Source: Prototheca cutis
Taxonomy: Eukaryota > Chlorophyta > Trebouxiophyceae > Chlorellales > Chlorellaceae
Direction: 5' to 3'
NCBI GenBank assembly: GCA_002897115.2
Contig: BCIH01000009.1
Coordinates: 564,415 to 628,414, forward strand
Length of the DNA stretch: 64,000 nucleotides
This document shows, one piece after another, positions 47,020-56,936 of this stretch; position 1 is the stretch's first letter; every line of letters starts with the position of its first letter. The position numbers and the translations under genes were made by a program. The notes under the pieces are model-generated. The model was not told the origin of the DNA. It ran no database searches and saw only the letters and a program-made list of their open reading frames with translations.

Positions 47020-49704
47020 TCACTCTTCCTCGCTTTCTTCCTCGGACTCGGCCTCCTCGAGCCAGTCCACGACAGGCTGCACCGCGATGCGGACGGCCGC
47101 TGCGGCCTTGGGAGGGACGCCCAGCGCAGCCGCCGCGTCCTCGCGCTTGTGCCTGTGGGTCGAATGGTGCACAGCACAAGGGCCGTGAGGCTTGGCTGGT
47201 TGGCTTCCAGGGGGATCGTTTCTTCTGGGTCTTCCAGCACTTTAACAGCAAACCCTGCGCACTGCAACGAAAATATGTAAGAGAAAACAGAAATCCCCCC
47301 CTTTTGACACAAACAAACAAAGGAGGAAAAGAAAGCACTCACCATGCAACGACAAGCTCCTCATCGACAAGGTCGAGGTCATAGAGCGCCTTGACGGCCA
47401 GGGGCGCCTCGCGGATGCGGCCCTCCAGCGTCACGGTCACCAGCTTCTCGAGGGCCAGGAGCTGTGCCAGCTGTCCCGCCGCGTCACGGCAGTGTGGTGC
47501 GAGGTATGCCTGCTGCGCCTCCACCGCGCTTGACAGTTTGGCCCCGGCGCCCAGGTCGCCAAACAGCGCCTCGTACAGCAGCGCCGTCCGGGCCGCGGGG
47601 GGCCCCGGGAGATCCATCGCCTTGAGCTCGCTCACCACGTCGGCGGGACTGCGCTGCGCGGCCAGCAGCTGGCGCAGCGTGGACAGCGCGGCCGACTCGG
47701 GGCTCGCCAGCGCCAGCTTCGCGGCAGTTTCCTCTGCCAGCCGCGCCTCCTCCTCGGCCTGCAAGAGCATGTGCGTTGAGGAAGGTGACAACTGGTTGAA
47801 TGCGTCGAGTATTGTGTGCGTGAGAGTATGTATGTTTTATTCATAGTAGAGACCATTGCAACAGCCCCACCAGCCCTGCAAGCATGGCCCCCCCATTTGA
47901 TTTCCCTCAAAAGGAAAAGAAAGAAGGGAAAGAAAAAAGGGAGAAAAAAGTTCCAGAACCCCACCTTGCGCTTTGCTTCTGCTTCTGCTTCTGCTTCTGC
48001 TTCTGCTTCGGCCGCGGCTGCAGCCTTGCGTTCGGCGGCCTCTCGCTCCGCCTCGACGTTGCCCTGCGTGACCATGGCTGCCGAGGCGGCAGACAGCTCG
48101 GCGGCACGGGCCGCCATTGCCGCCTCGGAGGTATCCGTCATCCATACCACCTCGTCCTCGTCTTCGTCCTCATTGTCCTCACCACCGTCCCCAGAAGCCG
48201 CATCATCCTGCATGCAGACAGGCAAGCAGGGCGTTGATAAGAAAGACACAAGTCAACAACGACGGCACACACCCGCACTCGCCCTCCAAAGCAGCCACAT
48301 GATTCAGCAATAAACGCACATCGGGCTTGGCATCGTTGTCGGTGGCATCGCCCTTGGACTTGCTCTTCTTCTTCTTCTTCTTCTTTTCTTCCTTCTCCGG
48401 GTCGGGGATGTCCATGCCCTTCATCCGCTCCTTCTCCATCTTCTTCACCCTGAAAGTGCAAGGGGGTCGGGGGGTGCATTGGGGTGTGTCCACGGTCAAC
48501 AGACAATGGCAAGGCCATCACGCAACCACCACCATGCCGCCAGTAGCCACTCCTGCAATCCATACACCCCCCTCCTCCGCCGCACTTCTTCTCGGCCTTG
48601 CTCAGCTTGTTCTCAGGCGGGTTTTTGAGGATAAAGGTGTTGAGCTTCAGGCGAGAGTCCACCTCCGAAACGTAGCCGCAAGCCTGCAGGTGAGCAGTGG
48701 ATTTTTGGAGGGGAAGAACATGGAGAAAGGAGGAGGGACAGAACATGGACAGGCGCCCCACCACCACGCACACACAAAACACAGCAAGCTGCTGTACCTT
48801 GCACTTGAGGAAGATGTTTTCCTTCTTGATTTTCACGACCGTCTCGGGGTTGCCGCAGGAGTAGCACTGGACGTACCTGCAGCACCATGGCAGGCGTCAT
48901 CATATGCTTTGCAATGTCGTCCATCCAGGACCAGAAAGTTGCGTGGCTAATGCACGCACGGTCAGGGTGTCGGGGGGCCCTTTCCAACGAGAAAGACAGT
49001 AGCAAGACCTGACTCGGGACCATGATACACGGCCCCAAAACAGGGCCTTTTTGCACAGGCAGCTACAGCTCATTTCCCTGCCCCGCCTGACACAAACTTT
49101 TTGATGAAAGACTCGAGGAGCTCCGACAGGCGGCTGGCGTCATGGGCACCGTTCACAATGCTCGTCCCCGAGCCTTTGTCAAACTTGGTCTGCGCACCGA
49201 GTTCGCACCCGAAAAACTTGAGCACGTCTGCGGTTGGCCAAGACGGAAGCCAAAAAGAAGCGGTCAGGCTGCACGCATCATGCATGGGGCTGTGCAATGT
49301 CCGTGGCACAGCCATGTCCACTGCCCCGTCAGCAAAGCCTGTCTCGGCCGGGCCTTGGCCCGGCCTCTTCCATCTCAAGCTGTCCGTATTTCTTGCCAGG
49401 AGAAAGGCACCTGCATCGTATTCCAAATCCCCACCACTGCTTACACTCAGGAGGGCGCTCCAGGGCCTTGGCGATGTCCACGTTGTTTTCCACGTTGGTC
49501 TTGATGCCATTCCCCCGGCCCTCGATCTGCATGGGGGGCAGTGGTCAGGGAGTGAGCAGCCGTGTCAGCCCATGCCCATGAGAAGCCCCAGCGAGGCCAG
49601 CCAGCATGCCACAGGCGTTCACGCACCCTGGCCTTGAGTTTGGGCATTTTGTAGCGGTAGAACGCATCCCCTGCATTCTCGCCACCGATGTTGATGCTCG
49701 CCAT
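47020..49704 (-). CDS. EIF5: Translation initiation factor eIF5
   Basis: GTPase-activating protein for eIF2 in start-codon selection. About ten exons on the minus strand. [26 protein letters not shown] is encoded first (up to 49704), followed by [20 protein letters not shown] and [17 protein letters not shown]. The zinc-ribbon region is [20 protein letters not shown] plus [18 protein letters not shown], then [14 protein letters not shown] lysine-rich and glutamate/alanine-rich linker ([15 protein letters not shown] near 48.0 kb) leads to the C-terminal W2/MIF4G-like domain (47.79-47.34 kb), which ends in the acidic-aromatic box [16 protein letters not shown] with stop at 47020-47022. The N-terminal arginine finger residue falls in the FYRYKMPKL block, as in other eIF5 proteins. 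The gene starts beside the gene-poor Fanzor-relic region. Confidence 0.93.
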
Positions 49705-51550
49705 GCTGGTGAACTCGACGTTACGTTTTGGCTGCCCGCCGCGTGCAGGTTCCTTCAGAACCTGATCTATGCCGTACTGTGTGCAGTAGACTGGAGCTCA
49801 ACCGCATAAGCAGGCCGAGGACCACCCTGCCGAAAAGGTGCGTCGCCGGCAAGCTCCTGGAACACGCTGTGAACGCTGCCTGTGACCGGTCTCGCACCAG
49901 TAGAGCCTCACTCAGGAAACCTCGCAATTGTATTGCACAATGGGCGTGTTTTCCCAGTTTACAATGCGGATTTGGGAGGAGAGTGGCGGGAAGTGGGGCC
50001 TCGCCCTTTTGCAGGTGACCGCCGAGTGCGACATGCGGTGGCCGAAAACGGGAAGGGAAGGAATAGCCAATATTCGACAATCCCTTCCAGGCCCTCCCGC
50101 GCAGCACCCCCTTGTACGACTGCGTGATGATGTTTATTCCGCACCAAAAGTCCAGTCTGTGAACAGGGCGGGGCTAGAACGGGGTGCGTTCGTGGGCAAC
50201 CACCCTTCGACGTTCGGGGGCTGCGCAGCTGTGGAGGACGGGGCCACCAAACCGCGCGTGCAGCCCTCGCAACGCCTGTTACCCCAGAAATCAAGATAAT
50301 GAAAGGATTGAGGGTGCGAATGGGAGTTGCTATTATGTCGGTTTCTCGCTCGGCGGCTCTTTGCCTTCGTCAAACGCGCCGCCAGCAAGCGCGATCGGGA
50401 TTGGCAAGAACCAAAGAGTCTTACACCTGTTTGGGCCCCAGAGCAGGTGCTGTTTGGGTTGATGTCAGAAGAAAATCTCGCCTTACACCTCCATATCATC
50501 ATTAAATTGCCCATTGTTTTGTCGAATCAAGGGGAGTACTGTGCAGACAAAGACAGGTCAATCTATCTAGGGATCAGAATCAAGTTCAGCAACAGGCAAT
50601 GTCGTGGCCACCGTTTTCTGGGCCTCTGCAGCTGCATCTGGCCTCGCTGTGGTCCTCCGCTTGTACTTCTGGCAGCTACGGTTCTGTCTGCCACCCGATC
50701 TTCTGCTTCTTGGATCCAGAGCCTGAGTTGGGAGGTATCTCAGCCCAGAGCTCTCTTCTTCCAGCTCTGCTGCTCACTTGTCCACGGATTCCGGGGAGCG
50801 GGTGCTCAGCATTTTGTGAGTGAATCGAATATGGTCATCCTTCGGTGCGTGTGGGTTCTTTAGCATGCGGTACTGCACGATCCCGTTGAGGACAAAGTCT
50901 TTCAGGGGGTGCCGAGGGGCAGGGGTTGAAGGTCCAACATTGTCCCCACTTTGGGGTTTCCCGCTCAGGGTCAGCAAGGCCAGCTGGCTATCCACAGCAG
51001 CTTGCTGGGATCTGGTAGCATGGTTGTCTCATGGTGGACCCTGCTCGGCATAGCGAGGGTTGGGCCAGCACTGCCGGTTGCAGTCCGCCGGCTGGCTCAG
51101 ATCGTGCCAGTCATCCATGTGCTGGGCTTCATCGTCGGGCTGAGGAGCTGTGGTGGCTGGTGCCAGTTGATGTCCACAGTCAAAATGCCTTCTCCTCATC
51201 CTGCGTTGAAGCGGACCACAGGAATGGATAGTGCAGCCACTGCATCTGTCTGGTCGACGTGCCGGCTGTCGCAGCATCGGACACAGCACCCTGGTCGGCA
51301 CCGGGCCGCCCCGCACGACGCACTGCTGCTGCGTGAGCACGACCTCGAAGGGAGGGCTGCACCGGCGGCTGTCCCAGGATGCGCGCTGCAGGGGTGGCAT
51401 TGAGGTGGCCGACCATGCACAAGAGTCACGCCTTCACGATGCGGCGGGGGNNNNNAGANNANACNCNNCCAGGNGGTACGCCGGCATCAAGCGCAGCAGG
51501 TGCTCCAGGCCGGGGTGAGGCCGGTGGACGTGATGCCCCGCGGTCGATAG
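49705..51550. other. Gene-poor stretch; possible degenerate mobile DNA
   Basis: No exon with a recognised family. A 73-codon minus-strand frame at 50774-50995 (HPLKDFVLNGIVQYRMLKNP) looks protein-like but has no motif I know. Frames further right are interrupted. Its content fits decayed transposon DNA upstream of the TnpB/Fanzor-like relic. The first few hundred bases must hold the eIF5 promoter. Confidence 0.35.
51451..51474. other. Ambiguous bases (N) in the Fanzor-relic region
   Basis: Twelve N calls in 24 bases after a G run. The true sequence and reading frame across it are unknown, so the neighbouring relic cannot be extended leftwards with confidence. Confidence 0.85.
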
Positions 51551-51785
51551 TGGCCCCCATCCAGCAGCAGCACTGCGCGCAACCCAAACAGCAGCACTGC
51601 CCGGAACAAGTACGCCATCCTCAAATGCCAGAGGTGTGGCATGGTGTGGAACTGCGACGTCAACGCCGCGCGGAACACCCGCCACCTGGGGGAGAGACTG
51701 GTCCTGACCGGCAAAAGGCCGCTGCCTTTTGATCGCAAACCCAAGCTCCCCCCCCTCGCACCTCCGCCTCCCGGGCGCTCCATCT
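51551..51785 (+). pseudogene. TnpB/Fanzor-type RuvC nuclease, C-terminal relic A
   Basis: An open segment of 78 codons, closed on the left by an in-frame stop (TAG at 51548-51550) and ending at TGA 51783-51785. It carries YAILKCQRCGMVWNCDVNAA followed by RN. That is the second half of the four-cysteine zinc ribbon (CxxC) joined to the RuvC-III motif, whose conserved aspartate precedes VNAARN. Typical TnpB/OrfB and eukaryotic Fanzor proteins end in exactly this C-x2-C-G-x-x-W-x-R-D-V-N-A-A-R-N arrangement. After it comes a basic tail with KRPLPFDRKP, similar in style to Fanzor C-termini. The usual R before D is C here. The RuvC-I and -II regions were not found upstream, so this is a fragment. 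Confidence 0.55.
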
Positions 51786-52164
51786 GATATGATCTGATCA
51801 CCAGGATTCACCGCAGGCCCTGCGCCACGGAACAGTACCATTGAACGCGTGCTGTGAGGCAATACCCAGTAACTTCATTGCTCGGTAACCTCGTGGGGCG
51901 CCTCCTCTCCCTGGTGGAGAGCAGGCGCTGTTGTGGGGTGCCCCCCAGTTTGTCTGGAATGGAATCGTACCCCACCCCCGGAAAAACCGGTCCCATGAGC
52001 GTGGAATCTCCAGTCCTCCCAAGGACCACGGCTCACACTGTACATTACCGGCAGAAAATGATGAAACCTTGTCGAGATTCGCCGACTCCCACCTGCACAG
52101 CAAGGGCATGCCTCCCAAATAAAATGCCTGTTGGACCGCATTCCCTGGGCGCATCGCTCAGAGA

Positions 52165-52398
52165 ATGGGTTGGTTTCCTTCTTGGCAGCAGGACAGGTCG
52201 TGCAGAGAGCAGACGCCCACGGTGGTGTGCCATCAGCTGGTGCTGCACCAACGAGGAGTGCCGGCCCCCAAACAGCGAGCATCGCCTCTGGAACAGAGAC
52301 TTGATGGCGTGTCTGAACATGAGGCACATCATGCAGTACCCCTGCGGAAGACCGGCAAGCGGCCTCTGCGCTTCCAGCGCCCAGCGCCGCAGTGCTGA
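52165..52398 (+). pseudogene. TnpB/Fanzor-type relic B
   Basis: Within an open frame (51854-52543) the stretch CCTNEECRPPNSEHRLWNRD followed by LMACLNMRHI has the layout of a Fanzor end: a cysteine pair, a short spacer, LWNRD with the RuvC-III aspartate, and an A-x-x-N-x-x-x-I helix. It lies about 500 bp downstream of relic A on the same strand and differs enough from it to be a separate copy or subfamily, not a recent duplicate. No upstream catalytic motifs are recognisable in frame. Confidence 0.45.
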
Positions 52399-52728
52399 TG
52401 AGCATACATCCATCCATCCTGGGGGGTTATGGCCTTCCCAACTGGGGGTGGGAACCCCCGGGGCTCCTTCCCTCCCCCGGGAAGGGAAAGGAGGTGGTCC
52501 ATCATTGAGGTGGTCCACCTTCCTATTGCCCTGTGGGGGGTGACAATTCACAGCCATCAGTGATGCCCAGCAACCCCCCGGGTGATGTGACGCTGTTGCT
52601 GGCTGAGCTGGTTGCATTATTTTTGCCCTGCATGGTACAATGTGCATGAGTGTGCATGGGGAAACAATGTCATGATGATGTGTTCTGAGAAAAAGGCCGA
52701 CCCTTGGTCACCATGCCATAGTCCACGC

Positions 52729-54335
52729 TCATGGCCGCGAGTACCCGTAGTACAGCCATAGGACCAGCTTGGTGGGGTTGAACCGGAAGAGCATGGCCAC
52801 AGGGAGCAGCACCGCCATCACCGCAATGGGTGCCAGGATCAACTGCGATTTGGTTTTAGAAGAACAGGCGGTTGAAGTGGCAGGACCGTCGAGTGTGCTT
52901 GGCAGGGAGCTGTGTCGACGTACCGCCCCCTCCCCACGACCGCCCCCTCCAGGCAAGCCAACGTACCACAGTGTTGTCAAGACCTGGAAGGACACTGTAC
53001 CCCAGGAACGTTATGTAGAGGTAGCAGGCTGCCCCCACAAAGTAGAGCGTGCAGGAGAGTGCCGATCCCAAGAAACTGTGTGACAGCAGCAGTGGCGATA
53101 GCACCAGCTGCAGGCCTGTGGAAGAACAGTCGTCATCGGTGGGGGAAGTTGTCCATCGCTGGGCTCCTTGTCCTGTGGGCCTCTGCAAAGGCATGATCCC
53201 ACGGTTCCAGTTCCCAACAATGACACCCGTTATTCCTGCTCCCACAGCTGCAAGGGCTCTTTGTTTGACCAATGCTTTTCAAATTCCATGCCAATGCCAC
53301 CCAGCGCTGCAGAACAAATCCAACACAGAGAGACACCACCGCACCATCGACGACTGCCAGCCAGTGGAGCAGCGCGTTGCAGTGGACGTCGTAGGCGTAC
53401 ATGAGTTCCATGCGTTGGTCCACCGCGTGATGGTCACCAGCGCGGGGGGACCAGAGGAGCCGCGTTGCCAGCAGCCACCCTGCCAGCGAGATGACGCCGC
53501 CCACCAGCAGAAAATCCCGGATCAGGGCCAGCGCAATGATGACAAGCGACTTCCAAAACCCAGGGCCAAAACTGTAGGCAGTGGTGGTGGACTTTGTGTG
53601 GACGAGGTGTTTGGCATTGCGGGGGTGTTATTTTTGGGGGGAAAGGTTGTGGTGCGGCGCCAGGATTGGTACCGGGAGGGGCTTGGGAACGCAAAAGGGG
53701 CGGTGCAATGCATGCCACATCCGCAACGCAGCCGGCATTGCAACAGTCAACCCCAGGCCTAACAGCAATGACACAAACAAACGAGACTCACGCTAGGCAG
53801 TAGGCGGCGGTGACCAGGGTGACGAGCCCGGCCAGGATGACCACAAAGGCCGGGTCATCCCGTGCCCAGTGGTCCTTGGTCTGACGGTGGTACGATGTGT
53901 GCCGGTACCTGTGTAAAGGAGGTTCATCAGCATCGACAGCTCGGGGCACTGCGATTTACAAGAGACAGACGTGCCATGCGGTCGTACAGCGGACTTGGAG
54001 CCGATCCAGGCCTGCGCTCTGGCAACCACCGACCAACTCATCGCAGGAGAACGTACGCTGTTTTTGGAGAGACAAGAAGCTGCAGCATGGTCCATGCCGT
54101 GTATCTGAGGATACGAGGGACAAAGTTAATTTGCACAGGCACCAGAACCACTGTCTGGCCTGCCAACGCATGCGCCCACCCCACAGCCTCATGCCCCAGT
54201 CTCATCCACTCACTGGAAGTCCATCTGTGATGGCTTGAAGAAGCGGTGGAGGTATACCCATATATAATGTTTTGTTTTGCTGCGGGCTGCGCCAGGCCGT
54301 CGGACGGCAGGCGCGGCAGTTGTGACGGGCAGCAT
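52729..54335 (-). CDS. UNC50: UNC50 family Golgi membrane protein
   Basis: Multi-pass membrane protein of the Golgi that supports trafficking (GEF1/ARF pathway in yeast). Six exons on the minus strand: 54214-54335, 54057-54104, 53792-53908, 53345-53571, 52967-53115 and 52729-52842, total 258 residues, the usual UNC50 size. The start MLPVTTAAPAVRRPGAARSK leads to YLHRFFKPSQMDFQYTAWTM, matching the family's RLFRxxQMDFExAxWQM block. Also conserved are SYHRQTKDHWARDDPAF, ELMYAYDVHCNALLHWL, ACYLYITFLGYSVLPGLDNT and a final hydrophobic helix ending LYYGYSRP. About five hydrophobic segments are visible. All six junctions keep frame. It diverges from SPRTN. Confidence 0.93.
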
Positions 54336-54860
54336 GGGCCCAAGTCTAGCGGGAGGCCCGCTGCGATACTGGCTCGCCGACAAACGACTGGAGGCCCCAC
54401 TGCAGTCTAAAATGGAGTCCTAAACCCGCAGATCCACTGAGAGTCAGCAGGACTTCGTTGCACGCCGCACGCTCGCAGCCCGCACTAACCGATCCTCTGC
54501 AGCCCGCTTGCGCCGATCAACAACTCCAAGCCGTTGATTTTCTGATCTAACGAATCTACAGACTTTTAAAGTAGTTCTTGTGGACATGTGTAGGTCATCC
54601 AACACGCCAGCCAGTCGCGAGCAAGTGATCTGGAGAGCGACCGCGCAAACAGTTCACGGAAGGAATTAGCGGCCTCAGGCAAGCATACAAATGATCACGG
54701 ATCTTACCGACTCAAAACTGCCATGCGCACACGCATTGTCAAATGATTGTTTTATGAACGCGTTATTGGGTAGTCGTGAAAGAAAACTTGTGCGGGATAG
54801 GGCCCTTGCGATGAGAGACGAGCAACGCAGCGATCCATGACGCAACCCTGACTCCGGCAG
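54336..54860. promoter_or_regulatory. Divergent promoter of UNC50 and SPRTN
   Basis: 525 bp between the starts, moderately AT-rich near 54530-54590 (e.g. ACAGACTTTTAAAGTAG). No exon or known regulatory site recognised. Confidence 0.4.
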
Positions 54861-56549
54861 ATGGCCGGGGCGCCGGACCATGACTTGAATGACCCGCACA
54901 TCGACATACACTCGCTGTTCTCGTACTACAGCACACTCTACTTTGATGGTAGACTGGGCGCCTGCTCAGTGGAGTGGAGCTCCAAGCGGATGGTCTCCTG
55001 TGGAGGGGTCTGCGAGTACAGACCAGGCGGCGGGTGCACGATCAAGCTGTCAGAGCCACTGCTCAAGGTATGCTGACCTGGTTGGCATTATGATATGATG
55101 TGCATGCCCAAAGTGTGGGTCAGTGCAGCTTGCTGCAGCGTGGTAAAGTTGTCGTCACTCAGAGGAGCGTGTCTTCAGCACCCAACGGAACCAGGCACAT
55201 GGTGCTCCTCTTTACACAGTTCCGGCCTCCAGATGACATGAAGCACACCCTCCTGCATGAAATGATCCATGCGTACAATTTCCTGTGCGGACCCCGGGAC
55301 GACGGCCGTGACGGTGGGCGGGGGTTGCTGTGTATTGGAGGGGAGGCACGCTTAGAACCATCCAACGCATGTGATGGCATCCGCGTATACTGCGGTGTGC
55401 ATGTGGTGATTGCGAGCTGGCCCTACCCTGAAAACTCTGGCCTCTGCTTGTGGGGAGCGGTTCCTGCCCTGAACACACCCTCTTGTTTGGACCACTGCCA
55501 CCACAGGACACGGAACGCAGTTCCAGCTGCACATGAAACGCATCAACACCTCGGAGATCACAGACATGTTTCGTCCTGGTGGCGGTTATAGAATAACGGT
55601 ACGCCTCTGGAACGGGGGGGTGCGATGGCACGGGGACTGATGCCACTGTTCACGCTGGTGCCCATGGTGCCGTTCCTGGTCTCCTCCACTGCAGATGCCG
55701 TTCCGTGCCCATAATACCCCCCCCACTCCCCTACAACCACACAGATCCGGCACGACTGGTTTGAGGAGGTTGCATACTACCGACAGCACCACTGGCGCTG
55801 TGAACGCTGCGGCGACGAGGTCAAGCGCGCCACCAACAGGTGGCCGCAGGAGGCCGATTGTTTTGCCCGTGCGGGGCCGCGGTGCAGGGATGCACGGTGC
55901 CGTTGGCACATGCACCTTCGGTACTGTGGCGGCGAGTATGTGAAGACTGCCGAGCCCGAGAAACGCAAGCCTTCGACCGGGGCCCGAGGTGTGCAGCTGG
56001 CACGGTGTAGTGGGTGGGCCAGGTGGGCATTTGAGCAACACCTTTCTCGTCACATCTGAAGGCTGTGCACCATCGACCAGTCTGTGCACACCCTGTGCAT
56101 CAGTAGAAGGCACAGCTTTGAACCATGCCCATGCAGGACGCAAGAAAGAGGCAGAGGCAGAGGCTGGGCAGGGGCGCGCTGCAGAGCGCCCGGCTCCCTT
56201 GCCGCCAAAGGGGCAGCGGCCCATCGATGCCTCCTACCGCCCTCTATCAAGCAGCAGCGCGACACAGCAAACGAGTCCGTCTGCTGAGCAGGATGTTGTC
56301 AACTTGTTGGATGAGTGCATGAAGGCCCGGTCTGTGCCTGGAAGTGCCCCCACAGGAACGGCCGGGGAGCAGACCAATGCCGTGCCCTTGGATCCCGCTC
56401 AAGAACTCGCTGCCCGGCGGGCACGCCTGGCTGCTGCAGCCATGGCCCGAATCAAGAAGCCACCAGGGGAACCGTCCAGACAGCTTGACACATCGGACAA
56501 TCACTACGAGACCGATGGTGATGGTGAGAAAGTAATCGACCTCACATGA
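54861..56549 (+). CDS. SPRTN: SPRTN/Spartan DNA-protein crosslink protease
   Basis: DNA-dependent metalloprotease that removes proteins crosslinked to DNA during replication. Exons 54861-55067, 55220-55313, 55507-55598, 55745-55988 and 56137-56549 join in frame to 349 residues. The SprT domain has the start DPHIDIHSLFSYYSTLYFDG, CTIKLSEPLLKFRPPDD and the zinc site HTLLHEMIHAYNF (HExxH), with the third histidine region in GHGTQFQLHMKRIN. A cysteine-bearing basic segment follows (WRCERCGDEVKRATN). The tail is low-complexity and ends GEKVIDLT, a VIDL-type SUMO-interacting motif, at the very C-terminus. I do not see a clear PIP box or UBZ finger, so PCNA/ubiquitin docking differs from the animal protein. 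Intron 3 has a G-run at its start and a C-run at its end. Confidence 0.92.
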
Positions 56550-56936
56550 GCGGCTCATGGTGTGCTGTGTTGGCAGGTGGCTCCTAGGATGGAACTGACC
56601 TCGTCCCCCCTCATGGCTCTTGTGCAATAGAATGCAATTTTATTGTAGAAACAAACTCCAGAGTGCCATGAAGACATTCCAAGGATTTTCGCGTCGTCTG
56701 TGTGCGATACTGACTGTTAACATTCAGCAATGGTGCCAGGGACAAACGAAGCAGAGAGACCGACCATCAATCAGGGGAAAGGGACAAGCACAGTGTACGC
56801 CAATCCACAGATCAAACATCGACACGTTCTGATATTGTGTGATCCGTGCATTTAGTCCGCAAAACCTTCTCGTTAAGACGCATCGCACAGCGGTGGTTCC
56901 CTTTTCTGACTTGACCGCCTGCTCAGATCTGCAGTC
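56550..56936. other. Spacer between SPRTN and DMC1
   Basis: 387 bp without a coding signal. It should contain the SPRTN 3' UTR and the DMC1 promoter. Confidence 0.35.

Noticed and set aside
47950..48040. Glu-Ala repeat in eIF5 considered as an expansion or assembly error
   Set aside because: It lies in the family's normal charged linker and keeps frame; length variation there is usual.
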